Shown here: in pieces, positions 12,266 to 24,546 of the stretch
How the letters are laid out: every line of letters starts with the position of its first letter
Position numbering within the stretch: the first letter of the stretch is position 1
Origin: Apostichopus japonicus
Taxonomy: Eukaryota; Echinodermata; Holothuroidea; Aspidochirotida; Stichopodidae
NCBI RefSeq assembly: GCF_037975245.1
Contig: NC_092577.1
Location: 14,780,013-14,844,012, forward strand
DNA: 64,000 nucleotides
Reading direction: 5' to 3'
The notes under the pieces: generated by a model
What the model saw: only the letters and a program-made list of their open reading frames with translations
Database searches by the model: none
What the model was told of the DNA's origin: nothing
Made by a program: the position numbers and the translations under genes

Positions 12266-13630
12266 GGGTGACAGCCCGATATTCATATGGTTCTATATTC
12301 ATAAGGTTCATTGTTCATAAGGGTCATCATCCATAAGGTTCATTGTTCATGAGGTTCATTATTAATAATGAGCAAAAAGGTTCATTATTCATAAGGTTTG
12401 TTATTCATAATGAAAAAAAATGTTCGTTGTTCGTAATTGGTAAAAGCGTTCGGTTTTTATCATGGTGAAAAAGGCTCCTTATTCATAATAAGACAAAGGG
12501 TTCGTGGTTAAGGAGCGTACAAGTTTGTATATTTTTTTTTTTTTAGAGACGGGCCCTGAATGGGGTGTCGGGGTTGGTGTTTATGTGGGGTTGGGCCCTA
12601 CCCTAGACCACCCCACCACCGATCCCCACCTGACCCTCCCTCTTAGAAAATACTATAGTGACCCTTAAGAGAATCTGATCATATTTCATTTTTGGTGGGC
12701 TGAGGAATATGTCTTTTTCTAAATGTTGAGCTTTGACCCTGAAATTTGTTGCACAATAGATACAGTACCTGAGAGGCTACCAACATATTCAAAGTACAAC
12801 CCCATAGCATTTCCGGTTCAAAAGTTATGACCACCCAAATTTAGTACATATAGGCATGGAATATATGAGACAGACTAAGCAAACACTTAGGACCCCATAT
12901 TTTAATGCACCTAATAGTGCAGGGCTTATTAACTGAAAATTCAGGCGTTCAACATCTGAATGTAACGGTAGGCGTCTTGGTGTTTGAATCATATTTTGAA
13001 CGCTAGTGTTAAGATTCTGAACACTTTTCTCCTTTTTTTTAACGCCCGGACGCTTATTCGAACACTAAGTTATTGGTTCATTTTGGAACGCCTGGACGCT
13101 TATTTGAACAGGAGAGAGGACTGGCCTAAAGGAATATGTCGAAAATGTAGGTTTTGCTGCAGGAGGTAGGTTGAAGCATGGTCTTGATAGTGTGTTGCTC
13201 ATATTCTCTGCAAAATTATGCATCCGCCACCATCTGGTGGTGCCCTCCATGGGACTGTTGTGCCCCCCGGTCCCCCCCCCCGAATAAAAAGTCTGCTGTT
13301 GAGGCCACTGGTTGAACACTAAAGGTGTCTGCGAAAATGGAGGACATCTTTTGCACTTGTATGCGCACTTATCTCCTATTATGAATAACAAACCTTTTTT
13401 CACATTGTGGATTACAAACCCTTTGATCGATTATGAATAATATTTGTTTCCATTACGAATACCGAACCTTATGAATTATGATCCCTTTTTATTATGAATA
13501 ACAAACCTTTACTTCCATTATGAATAGCGAACCGTTTATAAAAAAAAATGCATGTTATGAATAACGAACCTTATGAACAATTACCCTTATGAATAGTGGA
13601 CCTTATGAATATCGTGCAGACCCCCCCCCC
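12266..13630. mobile_element. foldback-type DNA element with internally repetitive inverted ends
   Basis: About 1.36 kb. The left end (12266-12515) is an array of ~16-bp units of the type TTCATAAGGTTCATTG. The right end (13375-13612) carries the same units inverted (TTATGAATAACGAACC type). The outermost parts also match: CCCGATATTCAT on the left, ATGAATATCGTGC on the right. Both ends abut CTATTA (12260-12265 and 13631-13636), a probable target duplication whose exact length is blurred by a poly-C run. The interior has no transposase, only a short direct repeat with ACGCTTATTCGAACA at 13041 and 13087. Long inverted ends made of short tandem units recall foldback elements, such as the sea urchin TU family as I remember it. 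It is non-autonomous. Confidence 0.75.
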
Positions 13631-13636
13631 CTATTA

Positions 13637-15310
13637 GTGCTTATAAATGTAATCGATTAATAGCCAGAAGTAACGATTACACTTTGGAAGTTCAATTAAT
13701 CGCGCTCAAAACCTATGCGTTTTCTGCAGTGCAACATTCAGACTTAGCTATATTTGATCATTGCACATAATCGCAAATTTAAATTTGTAAGTTATAAAAC
13801 TTTTACGATTGCCAGCCAGAGTATTTTTTTCATTTGTTCAAATACAGTGTGTCTACAATAACTACATTACTGGACTGGATCACATTTATCAGATGTCTGA
13901 TCGAGTGTGTCGATTGCGGTGAAGTTTAATTACAATGTGCAACATTTGTGCCTGCTTTCGAGTTAGGCTAGAGCCTAGCCTAGATCGTCCTTCTACAGAA
14001 AAAACTAATCATCACACGGCTACAAGGTGTTACATCTATTCATTGTTTGCATGTTTTCTTTTATTATTGCTAGTAGTTGTCATAGCCAAGTAGATTCATT
14101 CAAATATTTTGGCAATGAAGGATTTTAAGCAATGTTAAATAGATTGAAAGTTGCTCACATTTTTCGTTTGGTAGATGTTTAAACATGATTTAGACATCAC
14201 ACATCAAGACATTTAAAATAGTGAACCATGGAAAAGATTTGTTTTGAATGTATTTCTGCAATGTATAAATTGCAGTGATGATGTCATAACGATTATCCGA
14301 GTTATCGCAGTAATCGCAAGAAGAGCTATGCGATTAATTGACCACAAAAGAGTTGACTTTCATCACTTTGTCCTATATGAAGCCAAACTGACCAACTGTC
14401 CAAACCCGGATCACAGCTGCACAGGAATTACAATGGCTTTGACTACCACTGTTTCATGATATTGTCAACCCAATATTGCACACTCGATCAATCTTATGCA
14501 GACAACCAAATATAAATATCATAAAAATCTCACTTTGATTCATCTTCCCTGAACATAAAACCTTGGTACCTTCACCTTCTGGAGGAAATGCTATGACTTG
14601 CATCTATTTCCACCACCTGATGACAGCATATAGGGAAATAAAAAGTAAGATTATTATTCATAAAAAATAAGGTTTTTTTTTTGTGGGAGAAATAACTGGA
14701 AATTAGAATTTCTCAGAAGATTTTATCCAGTAATGACAAAGGTCTGGAATCATTTCTTAACAACAACAGTGTAAGGCTGGGTTCAAACAGTGTATGAAAA
14801 ACCAAAATTTAATCCTGCAGATTGACAAGCTATTAAGGACATATACATTGTAAGTGCCCACCGGGCATGCTGCACACTCTACTGTATGGGTCACCCATAC
14901 AGATGCACATCCTGTCTTGTCTGATTAACAGATTTGGAAAGATTTAAGATAAAATTTTATGAACGAAAACTGCTGGCTGGCTCTCTCATGAAAATTTTAA
15001 ACGTAAGAATGACGCATATGTGTCCCAGCAAATGCTGCATCAGACAAACAATACACCATCACAATGATAAACATAGTGAAAATATTAAATGTAGTAATAC
15101 ACCATGTTTTGCCGACACAGAAATTATTGCAATAATAATTTTGAGTGCAAAATGTATGAAAAATGTAGATGTGGGTTTGATCAATTCATTATGTTGAACA
15201 TGGCAATAACACAATTTTTGAGGGACTTGTAAATCCATCCTCCACAACTGTGTGATAGCCCCAGTTTGACCTCTGGTGATCCTTAATGACATTTGACCTC
15301 CACCAAAACC
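13637..15310. other. intergenic, no gene recognised
   Basis: No supported gene. At 15270-15312 there is a dispersed-repeat phrase (TTTGACCTCCACCAAAACC) that also occurs at 19174. Open frames at 14244-14459 and 14934-15197 lack similarity and splice context. Confidence 0.5.
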
Positions 15311-15324
15311 ATATTCTTCTTGTA

Positions 15325-15356
15325 ATAATAATAATAATAATAACAATAATAATAAC
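15325..15356. repeat. (TAA)n microsatellite, 3' tail of an antisense LINE
   Basis: TAATAATAATAATAATAATAAC run. On the minus strand it directly follows the last codons and short 3' region of the reverse-transcriptase relic, as expected for L2/CR1-type LINEs that end in short tandem repeats. Confidence 0.85.
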
Positions 15357-15860
15357 TTGTCATATAAAGCACAGACTTCAACAAAGTTGTTAAATGTGCT
15401 CTACAGGTGCTGAATGTGCAAAAAGTAATAGTGTTGAGAGAAATGAAAAGTTTTATGACAGTGCTTGAATTGAATAATAGAATCTAAAGACCTAATCTCA
15501 ACCAGGAGGGAATTCCATAAATGTAGTGCAGCATTTAGAAAGCTATGGTCACCGAAAGATCTTGTACGTGACATTGGAACCTGAAGTTGAATTGATAATG
15601 CAAACGTATTTTACTTGCTGATGTAGCTTGGTGATGTAAGAGAACATTAAGGTAGCTTGGGGTACCAGTTTTAATGGCACGATAAACCAAAATGAGGATT
15701 TCATAGTCAAAACAGAGTCTCATTGGTAACCAATGTAGTTCTTCCAGGTATAGGAGTGATGGTGGTAAACATGTTCGCCCTATCGACGATTCGAGCAGAC
15801 GTGTTTTGCATCCTTTGCAATCTCGATATTTGGGATGCTGCTACACCAGAGTCCACCAAC
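15357..15860 (-). pseudogene. LINE (L2/CR1-like) reverse transcriptase C-terminal relic
   Basis: Read on the minus strand, 15860 to 15357 gives the conserved C-terminal part of a non-LTR reverse transcriptase: I-S-R-L-Q-R-M-Q-N-T-S-A-R-I-V, then (after a frameshift near 15755) R-L-C-F-D-Y-E-I-L-I-L-V-Y-R-A, A-P/T-P-S-Y-L-type text, and L-W-N-S-L. The 3' flank ends in GTGCTTTATATGACAAG plus a microsatellite. It is 5'-truncated and broken by at least one frameshift, so it cannot be active. The family call is from memory of conserved RT text. Confidence 0.85.
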
Positions 15861-18215
15861 ATACGAAGTATGAGATGAATCCAAGCTTTCCTTCATGAGA
15901 TATCGTGTTCACAAGATTTTCATAATTAAGCCTCCATTGCCTCTAAATGGCCATTGCCTTCGACCAAAGCAATATGTTTCTAATGTTTGATGAGGTACAT
16001 CTATACCAAATATGAGTTATGCCTACGTTACAACTTTACAAGAAGTTGCATATGTTGTGCTCCTTGGGCACTACAGATGCAACAATGTCTGCAGAAAATT
16101 GATAAGGGACTATTAGACAATCAAGTCACAGGATATTTGGTAAAGCATCATTGACTATGTTTAGCATGAAAATCTCAATCAACAGCAGTCTTGCAAGAAA
16201 AGTTGGTTCTTTCAGAAGAAGGTGTGTTTTTTTTTAAAAGAGAGCAACAAAGATGTTGTTTTGCATAGGCCTAGTTGTAAGTGTGTGGTCTCGTGGTTTG
16301 TTTCTCTAATAAAAAGTTAGGTATGGTGAACCAAGCAATTTGATGGTTTTGCATCCCGGGCTAAAACACTACTTCCTGGACTCAGAATCATGGGTTTGTA
16401 ATAATACTGATACATGAATACCAACCTTAATTCAACTTGATCAAAACACATAGCACTACCTAAAACAATTACTCTCATTGACAGATCCAACAGTGTTTTC
16501 AATCCTCATAAGAAATGTGTGGACATCATCATCAATTAGGAGAGAATCTCATAGGCAGTTCCAACGAATGGAGGCTTGCTTCAAGCATAGGTAGAGCTAA
16601 AATTAAAACCGCAGATAAGCCCTGCAATTTGAACCCGCGTTTCAACGAGTTAACTCCAGGCATAGATGCATGATTGGAAACCTTGGGAAAAGTCTAAACC
16701 GGGTTCGCGGGAAATATATCGCTACTTTGTACTAAACATATTCTCAGTATCAATTTATAGAAACTGTTCTTCTGTTCATTATAATGGCATGGTTTTAAGG
16801 GTGTATTCAATGTGATCAGCATAGCATATGATTTCTGCCCATGACTGTAATTAAAACTTAACTGTCAAAAGAAATTTTTAAAGATTGCAAGTGTGGGCAA
16901 AGGATTAGGCCTTCATTGTATTGGTGTGACTACGTGTTCGGTGAAAATGTCCAAAACATTTCATGGTACAGACTGTGACAAAACTAAAAAATTGGGGAAA
17001 ATCCACGATATTGCGGAGAATATAGTTACACAATGTAATATATTACTCCATCAGAGAATACGAGCAGCGAGTCAGTGAGTGTTTCCGGCATGTGCATACA
17101 TCATCCAAGCAGCGCACACGTAGTATTTTCAATCGGAACTTTCCCGATACAGCCAACGTTTACCAGCTTTGAAAAAGTCAATGCGCAAGGAAATCATTGG
17201 TCTGTCTGAAAAGCAATATTTTGGGTGGTACGACTTGTCCATGGGTCTCGTAAACAAATCCTTCAATAAAACTGGAAGGAAATAAATGGAAACCTAAAAT
17301 AATAGTGTTACTCTAGCAGATATGCCGACTTTGTGTTCATAACATTGTTCCAACAACTCTGGAAAAAAATGTTTGCACACTTTACCCAAAAGAAATATTT
17401 GACCCGTAACACAAATTGCTTGGGCTCGAGACATTCTGCCAATGGTTTTGTTGCAACTCGAAGTCTGCTCCTGTTTTATACCGTATCATTTTACTTGACA
17501 TTGATGTAAAGAAAATCTTAGCAAGCTGCCAATAAGAAATTCCACTATCAGTGAATTTTGCTAGTATTGCGTCAAAGAAGTCATGGCGTGTAGACTGAAC
17601 GCTTTTACGGTCTTCATGGCAAAACCTTTGTTACCTCATTGTCGAACACATGCTTTGCTTAGTCTCCTGCGACATGTCGTACAGGAAATATCGTTAATAA
17701 TAATAATGGGCTTTGCCGATTATCTGGACGTCTTCAAGACAGTGTACTACTCAGCTATGCCTTACGTAATTCCTTCATTCTCACTGCATTGGTCATTTGT
17801 ACACTCAACTAAGTTTAGAAGATACAAAACAGCTTATGTCGATACTGAAATAAGCAAGCGGGGGACACTACAACTGAAAAAAATCCATCGTAACTTTACA
17901 CCCCAAGGCAATAGTTTCTTTACATTTGTCAACGTTTACCTGGGCTAAGCAGTTCTTACCCCACCTCTCATGAGAGGCTTGATCAAGCTCGGGCTAGCCC
18001 CATTCCCATACATAAAAAGAGTGGAGCAATTTACCTTGCCTCCCCTCGATAGGTCGATCAAGGGTGAATCGGGCCTGCGTTCGTGGGAACGGCCTATTAG
18101 ACCACCCAAAGAAGAAAGGCCACCACCATCATTTCTAATATTGGTAGCAGACAAAAGAAGATTACACCTTGAAAATTACACCTTAAAAACGGGGCACCAG
18201 AAATTCCAGCTATTT
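15861..18215. other. intergenic, no gene recognised
   Basis: 15877-16085 reads like the dispersed noncoding repeat seen elsewhere (CCAAGCTTTCCTTC..., ...GTTCACAAGATTTT; compare 63060-63160). A 121-codon open frame at 17583-17948 (+) has no known domain, and 17945-18154 (-) overlaps the region before a SINE. I would not call either a gene. Confidence 0.5.
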
Positions 18216-18218
18216 GCT

Positions 18219-18609
18219 ATTATTATTATTATTTTTTATTATTTTAGGTTTACAGTCTTGTACAGGGCCAAGGCCCTTTCACACGACTTTTACAACTTAA
18301 CCCTGGTCATTGGTAACTTGTCCCACCTACACACCAAAGTGTGCACAGCTCAATCAATCTCTCCTGGGGCACCACAGTGCACCACAACCACGTGTCCCCC
18401 GGAGGACTTCCCATAGGGTGCAGCCACAAACCGGCGCACACAACTATATTTACAAGTTACCTCACAAGTCCCCATTTATACACCTGGGTGAAGAGAGGCA
18501 ATGGAGATAAAGCGCCTTGCCCAAGGACACAATGCAATGATCTGGTCAGGACTCGAACCTGTAATCCTTAGATCACAAGTCCACTGCCTTAACCACAACG
18601 CCCTCTCTT
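18219..18609 (-). mobile_element. tRNA-derived SINE, full-looking copy
   Basis: On the minus strand the head is tRNA-like: an A-box-like GTGGTTAAGGCAGTGG and a perfect B-box GGTTCGAGTCC (plus positions 18549-18559). These are internal RNA polymerase III promoter elements. About 300 bp of body follow, then an (AAT)n tail at 18219-18240. A second copy with the same body, including GGGTGCAGCCACA and GGTCATTGGTAACTT, lies at 25240-25838. Confidence 0.85.
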
Positions 18610-20515
18610 GATTGATTTCAGTGCAAGAGCTAATGTTAGAGGTACTTAATTCTTAACATTAGGCAAAATGTACAACTTACATTGACTTTAGTTGATAACC
18701 GACTGCAGCAGGCTGAACTGAACAAATCTTTTGGTTAAGTTGTCTGAAGGTTGTGAGCACATATTTCCACCTAGCCAGTCACTGTCTTTTGTGATCTGCA
18801 ACAGTGAAAAAAGATAATACCAATGTAATAGTTTGTGTAGAGAGAGGTATAGAAGACACCAAGGCTTTGACTGGATGTTGCTCAAATATTGCATCCTTGA
18901 AAAATAGAAAAATGTACATATAAATAAAGACTCAATGAATCACAACAGTACAAAATATGAGCCGAAATGAAGTTGGCTCTTCAGCAGTATTTTGCTGTTT
19001 AAGTATATACCCTATATTGACCTATTGGGACATGTCACCTCAACCAAAATAAATATCATTTAAGATAAACTTTACTATGAAGAATACTCCAATCAAGTAT
19101 ATAAGCTCAGCTTAGGTTTCTTTGTTAAGTCTAGATTTTTGGACTTATATGCCCAATGCAAACTTGGAGGACCTTTGACCTCCACCAAAACCAATGGGAT
19201 CATATTCTCATTATGATCAAGATACCTGAAGAGCATCAAGTACAAGCTTACTTGGAGCTTGCTTTGGCAGGACACAGTTTTTGCAATTTACACGTATTTC
19301 ACCAAATTTATTTAACTTTCACTGACCTTAAATGGCAAGTGACTTTGAACAAGGTACATTTGGTAATCCACCACATTTAAGTGGAAAGGATCCTAAAGTT
19401 TGTCATTCACATAGCATGTATACAAAAGGTGTTAAAGACTCACACTATCACAATTTCTGACACAGATTTGACCAAGTTTAGGGACAGATATAGCATATAG
19501 CAGCCGAGTTGAATGGAACAAATTTCATCTTTCAAGGAATTTTTATACAACACCTTCAAATTTGGATATAATTGGATGTAAAATGCACTCATGCAACAGA
19601 TTGTTTTGAACAGAAAGGTTTCTCTGCTCTCTTACCATTGAAAAAAGTGCTATCCAAAAAGTATAACAGATGGTTCTATTTACTAGAGTGCAATAGAGCG
19701 GATTTTGCATGCAATCGACGAGCAATTGACCAATCAAATGGCCGCAATATAATAAGGTGTTGAGTGCACACTAAATTAACCTTGAGTGGGCGAAAATAGT
19801 GTCACAATAAGAGCATGTACAGTACATACAAAATGAAGGATGTAGGTAGCAGGTAAATGCCCTGGGAGCAATTTTTTGCAACTGGTGCTCAAACTAAAAT
19901 GGTTTGAACCGGGTCCTTTGAAAAAAAAACCCAAAGGAAAACGGCTCCAATGTAAAATCCCTCAGAAAAAAAGGATAGAAATCTGGACAATTTCACAGTA
20001 CATCTTGCACTTTTGGATGGTATAATGAGGATACGCTATACCTTAACAAGTCTACACCTGTGGCAGTGTCAAAGGTTACCAGTCATGTCTAGCTCAGTAT
20101 ATAGAGGTGCAGTACTTGTGTAGAGACAACTAAGTAATGAGTGATATAAATACATTAGTATCCTCTTCTAAATCATATGAAAGGAAATAAACACTTTAAG
20201 GTAGGAAAGTAACGTCTGTTACGGAATTCAAATAAAACGTCTATCCCCTAACCTTAACCCAATATCCCTCTTAAGAAAACATGTGCTAATCAGCTGTGCG
20301 ATTTTGAGCAAGATTTCACAAGTGTGTTAGAAATGGGGGAAGTCGTCCCTGTTTTACATAATTTTAGTACTTGCCTACAGGTTAGGTTATAACTCATTGT
20401 CCATGTTGGTAGTTTCAGTATTGGGGTAGCCTAGGCCTCACTGTACATTGTTGGCACATCACAAAATTTGTGTTTGGGATGGCAGAGCAATGTCCAATAC
20501 ACATTTTGGTGTAAA
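18610..20515. other. intergenic, no gene recognised
   Basis: Contains a TTTGACCTCCACCAAAACC dispersed-repeat phrase at 19174 and its flanks to about 19480. No open frame with recognisable similarity on either strand. Confidence 0.5.
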
Positions 20516-20910
20516 CATAGGCGTAGGAGACTAATTTGATTTTGGGAGGGGGGGGCTGTAACGACTTGCCCAAAAATAAAGCAACATCTTAATGTGTGTA
20601 TCATATATGTAGGCATTCATCGGTTATTACATCACATGGCTTTAACTGATGAATGCCTATATGATATGCACTCTAAGATGTTGAAATTTTGGTTATATTT
20701 TCCGTGTTATCACCCTTCCATATTGGTTATAATTATTGGGGAACTCGTAACAATAATAACGATAATAATAATATCAGTTTAACCATTGAAAAACACATTG
20801 CAAATTATTCTTCTTTCAGTAGGTGCCCGAACAATCTCAGCATATTGCCCAGATTTTCAAAAAATTTTTTGGTTAGAGGTGGTTGCAGCCCCCCAGCTCC
20901 TACGCCTATG
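20516..20910. mobile_element. small TIR element (MITE-like) with CATAGGCGTAGGAG ends
   Basis: The ends are inverted copies: CATAGGCGTAGGAG at 20516-20529 and CTCCTACGCCTATG at 20897-20910. Imperfect similarity continues inward (GGGGGGGCTGTAAC against GTTGCAGCCCCCC). About 395 bp with no coding frame. I could not define a target-site duplication. The CGTAGGAG-plus-poly-G end recalls a widespread marine-invertebrate element type, from memory. Confidence 0.75.
20582..20681. repeat. ~100-nt near-perfect inverted repeat (hairpin)
   Basis: CAACATCTTA at 20582 pairs with TAAGATGTTG ending at 20681; inside, ATCATATATG and GGCATTCATCGGTTA pair with TAACTGATGAATGCC and TATATGATAT. Arms are about 40 nt with a few mismatches and one 3-nt bulge; the loop is about 16 nt. 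It lies inside the 20516-20910 element and has the size of a microRNA precursor, but no expression evidence exists here. Confidence 0.8.
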
Positions 20911-23900
20911 GGTTTAAATCTTTGGAGTACGACGACACACTGCCCAATATGGATAACAATGCATGAATTTAGGACTAGGCCTAGGCTACTTCTATGTCTG
21001 GCTATGTTACAAACTGAGTATAGGGCTCAAGGGCCAGAAAATTTAGCCTTCCAAGAGGCTTGTGCATTACATTCCATGGTATTTTAATCAATATGTGGGA
21101 TGGCTAGGCTACAACTTCCTTTAGGTATACCATACTGTTAGTACTATACTTTATTGACCTTGTTATTGTCCCTTACAATCTACTGCCTGAGAGAGGGTTC
21201 TGTTAGAGTAGTACGTACCATCTTTTGAAAATTAAAGGCAAGACTGGATAGTCATTGGTCTGGCAAACCTCCAGTATTTTATCATAAATGATCTTTGGTC
21301 ACCCTTTATTTACTAGGATTCCTTTGTGAAATGTAGTCTCATTCACCTTTAACTATGAGTATGAAATGGCCAATGACCAACAGCATTAGAACTGATGATG
21401 AAGACCACAATGATGGGTTCAAATTTTGTGCTGCTAAAGCTAATATTGGACTGCATGTTCTTGATTATTTGACCACATGCTTTTGAATGACATAAGAGCT
21501 TCTCTTATAAATATCTCATGCTAATCAACTGTCACAATTTCATACAAACAGCTTAACACATTTTCAAAAACAAGGATTTTCAATCACTGCAGCTTACAAA
21601 GTCATAACAAACTTGTAAGGCTTACAAAGTCATCAACAAAAGTCCATGACAAACATGCAGCCAAAGTGTTGAATAACATGTGGAATGAGTACTTGGTAAT
21701 CTTTTCCAAGATTGCAGACAATAAGCTGCAAATTGTTGGACGGTGTACACAGGACAAACAATGGATTAAAAGTAAACACTTTGCGAAATCGCCTTTGGGA
21801 AGGCACAACTCCCCCCCCCCCATTTGGACCCAACAGTACAAAACTAATTATAAGTAGTATTAATTATTCAAATACGAATGTAAATGGTGGTGACAATGAC
21901 ACTACAGTTAACAGCATACTTATTACATGTACAGGCCTACAGTAAGTAAGGCTAATAGAAACAGTAACGCTTATATCAAAATTACAACACTAGTAGTACT
22001 AGTAGTATAGCAAAACTTCATAATTGACGCACCCTCATAATTGATGCACCTTCAAATATAGCAAATAGCATCCAAAATCAATGGATGTATACTAAGGCCT
22101 ACATTATAGTTAGCTTTTCGACGAATGTGTCAATTTAGGGGTATGATTACGAAAGAACTTGACATGGCAGACATTTTGTGGTCAAATTCTGCTAAATTGT
22201 ACGGTGCAAGGAAAGAACCTTTATTTAATATTATGAGATCATGACATTTCTGAGGAACTACACACATGAAAAACAGATGCAGTTGAGTGATTTGGATTTT
22301 TCCTTGCTAGACATCGTTGATCAAATCCTAAACTTAAGTGCGTCAATTAATATGAGTCCACCATATTGCTATTACTAATACTAGTACTAAGTAAGACCGT
22401 AGGCCTACTACTACTACAGTACTTGGACTAGGCGTAGTACTGGTAGTAGTATGACGTGTACTGTACGCTACATCGAACTTCTAAATCACTTCCAAAAGCG
22501 ATTTACTGAGAGTAATAAATAGCTTCTTCATCTGAACTATACACGCTTGTCGGAATGGAAGTCCCCATTCTTCTCCACTATGTTTCCAATGCATAATACA
22601 AATACTGTACAGAGATCCATCAAGTATGTTTTCATCTATGGGCGCAGCCATGTTGATTTCGGGTGCTTGGCAGCGATTGGCTGAAACTCAAAGCTTTTCT
22701 AAAATCTATTTTGATTGGTGCTAACACTCTGTGACACCGTCACCCTCATACGGTACGCGCGTACGCGCGTATTTACTGTGTGATAGTTTCTCCAGATTCA
22801 TTTACCTCGTTGGGCTCGATAGGCATGGTTTGAACTAGGCCTAGTTCCACGAAAACACCACTTCTGTGAGCAGTCGTACGCGTTTCGCTAGGGAAGCAGT
22901 AAAATTGTCATGCGGACTTATTTTGTAGTGGCGTGAGAACTCTACTTTCTTATGTTCAATTTGACTATGTGATCGTTTGTGTATTTTTGTCTAGGCTTTG
23001 CACCGTTGGCCTAGGCTAGGCCTTAAACAGATCTAAACTTAACTCAATACTAATAGGCTAGCCAAAATATAAAATAGATAAGATTTTAGTTTGTGTTGCC
23101 ACCAACATGTAGTCATGTACTATAGAAAGGTAGGCTACAATATTCAGAATATTGTCGGGAGAGTGGGGAGACCTCACACGCTATCGAACTGATCAGCAAT
23201 AACTTCCCCTACTGTACCTTAGTGAGGCTGTCCTTCTATCCTAACCTGTTTATTGGTAACACCTTTCTGTACAGTAGCCTAGGTCACATTATTGGTGACC
23301 GGTAGAGACACTTCATTTTGAAAAATCCATGTACCTGTACATACCTACTGTAGGTTAAAAATGCTGCAGAATGTTTTCAACCTTGCTGGGGAGATCTGGG
23401 ACAGAATGCGCCTAACTTTTGGCACCAAATACTGTAGGTTCATTCATTGCGATGTACTTGTTCAATTGATAAATCTGGGGTGAGGTACTGTGCCTTTTGG
23501 TGAGCTCTAGTTAGTACCTGGATCAGGTCAGGTTCCCACAGTTCATATCCTATCCAGAAACCAGATTCTCTTGAACTTTTCAAACTTGCTTGTTTCAGTG
23601 TTGTTGAAACTGAGAAGTGTTTTGGCATTCCTAGTTATATGAGACTTGATTGTGAACTGGGCTTTAGTTATACTGTTATTTCAACGTTTTTGAAAGATCT
23701 TCGTTCGTGATTATTAATGGCTTCACACCTCAGTATTTGAGAAAGTGGTCAGACACGTTACGTACACCAGTGCGACTTTTACACCCCTGCCACATAATTT
23801 TGTGAACAATCGTCGCAAACTTACAACTAGGGGTAGTTAAACCAGAGTTCAATCAAAGATCATCACTTGGATAGGGTTAAAAATGAGCTATTGTTGGCAT

Positions 23901-24046
23901 CCTATCTCTGGGAAATAATTGAAACTAGATACCTATTTTATTCTATGATTCATCGGGAACAATTCAAACATGGACACTTCAGGAAGAAATGTCACACGTC
24001 TATCTTTTACCTTTAATACTAGTTTTTTGTCCTTTCATCTTCTTAA
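20911..24046. other. upstream region of N6AMT1, no exon recognised
   Basis: Less AT-rich DNA at 22500-23200 with several TAGGCCTA-like words, a CGCGCGTACGCGCG-like alternating tract (about 22755), and two inverted CCAAT motifs (GATTGGCTG near 22674, GATTGGTGC near 22714). This could be the N6AMT1 promoter, because the first coding exon starts right after an acceptor-like sequence and a 5' untranslated exon is expected upstream. No coding frame is supported. Confidence 0.35.
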
Positions 24047-24345
24047 TGTAATAATAATATTTGCTTTTTATATAGCGCTTTTCACCAGCGATAGGTCTCA
24101 GAGCACTCTACAGATGTTATATTACCCCTGGTCAATGATAACCTGTCCCAGAGACAACCCCTCCAGTCGGCAGCAGTTATATACTGCGTGCAATGACAAG
24201 TTACCTCACAGGAACCCATTAAACCCCTGGGTGGAGAGAGGCAAGTGAGATAAAGCATGGTAATGATTTAGGCAGGAAATGAAACCAGCAATCCTTGGAT
24301 CACGAGTCTGACACCTTAGCCAATTGGCCACCACGCTCTCTTAAT
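24047..24345 (-). mobile_element. tRNA-derived SINE, second subfamily
   Basis: On the minus strand the head is GAGAGCGTGGTGGCCAATTG followed by GCTAAGGTGTCAGACTCGTG (tRNA-like, degenerate B-box). The body carries the AGGTTATCATTGACCAGGGG segment shared with the other copies, and the end is AAAAGCGCTATATAAAAAGC plus an ATT microsatellite. The tail resembles the 3' end of the LINE relic at 15325-15400. It sits just upstream of N6AMT1 coding exon 1, probably in a 5' UTR intron. Confidence 0.85.
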
Positions 24346-24394
24346 CATTTGTTCCATTAACAAAGAGATTGCTTTTCCTTTTATCTTCTAGGAG

Positions 24395-24546
24395 ATGATG
24401 AATCAGGAAGTGTCTCAGTTATTTCCCACTCCGGACTTTTCTCATCTCTCTGAGAATGATTTTCAAGATGTTTACGAACCGGCTGAAGACTCCTTTCTTC
24501 TCCTGGATGCTCTGGAGCAGGAAGCAGAATCTTTAAATTCTTTGAG
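24395..24546 (+). CDS. N6AMT1: N6AMT1/HEMK2 methyltransferase, coding exon 1
   Basis: N6AMT1 (HEMK2) is a class I SAM-dependent methyltransferase. With TRMT112 it methylates the glutamine of the GGQ motif in release factor eRF1; histone H4 methylation is also reported for the family. This exon encodes residues 1-50 plus two bases of Arg51, including D-V-Y-E-P-A-E-D-S-F-L-L-L-D (25-38), the N-terminal signature of the family. ATG is taken at 24395; a second ATG follows at once. TATCTTCTAG just upstream is acceptor-like, so a noncoding 5' exon probably exists. Donor: TTTGAG|GTAAAA. The five exons together encode 225 residues against 214 in human; all phases agree and no break is seen. Confidence 0.95.

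Noticed and set aside
17583-17948. 121-codon plus-strand open frame
   Set aside because: No recognisable domain, no convincing splice or promoter context, and it lies in repeat-like DNA.
18540-18609. A tRNA gene (B-box GGTTCGAGTCC on the minus strand)
   Set aside because: The tRNA-like sequence cannot fold into a full cloverleaf that I can recognise and continues into a SINE body with a microsatellite tail.
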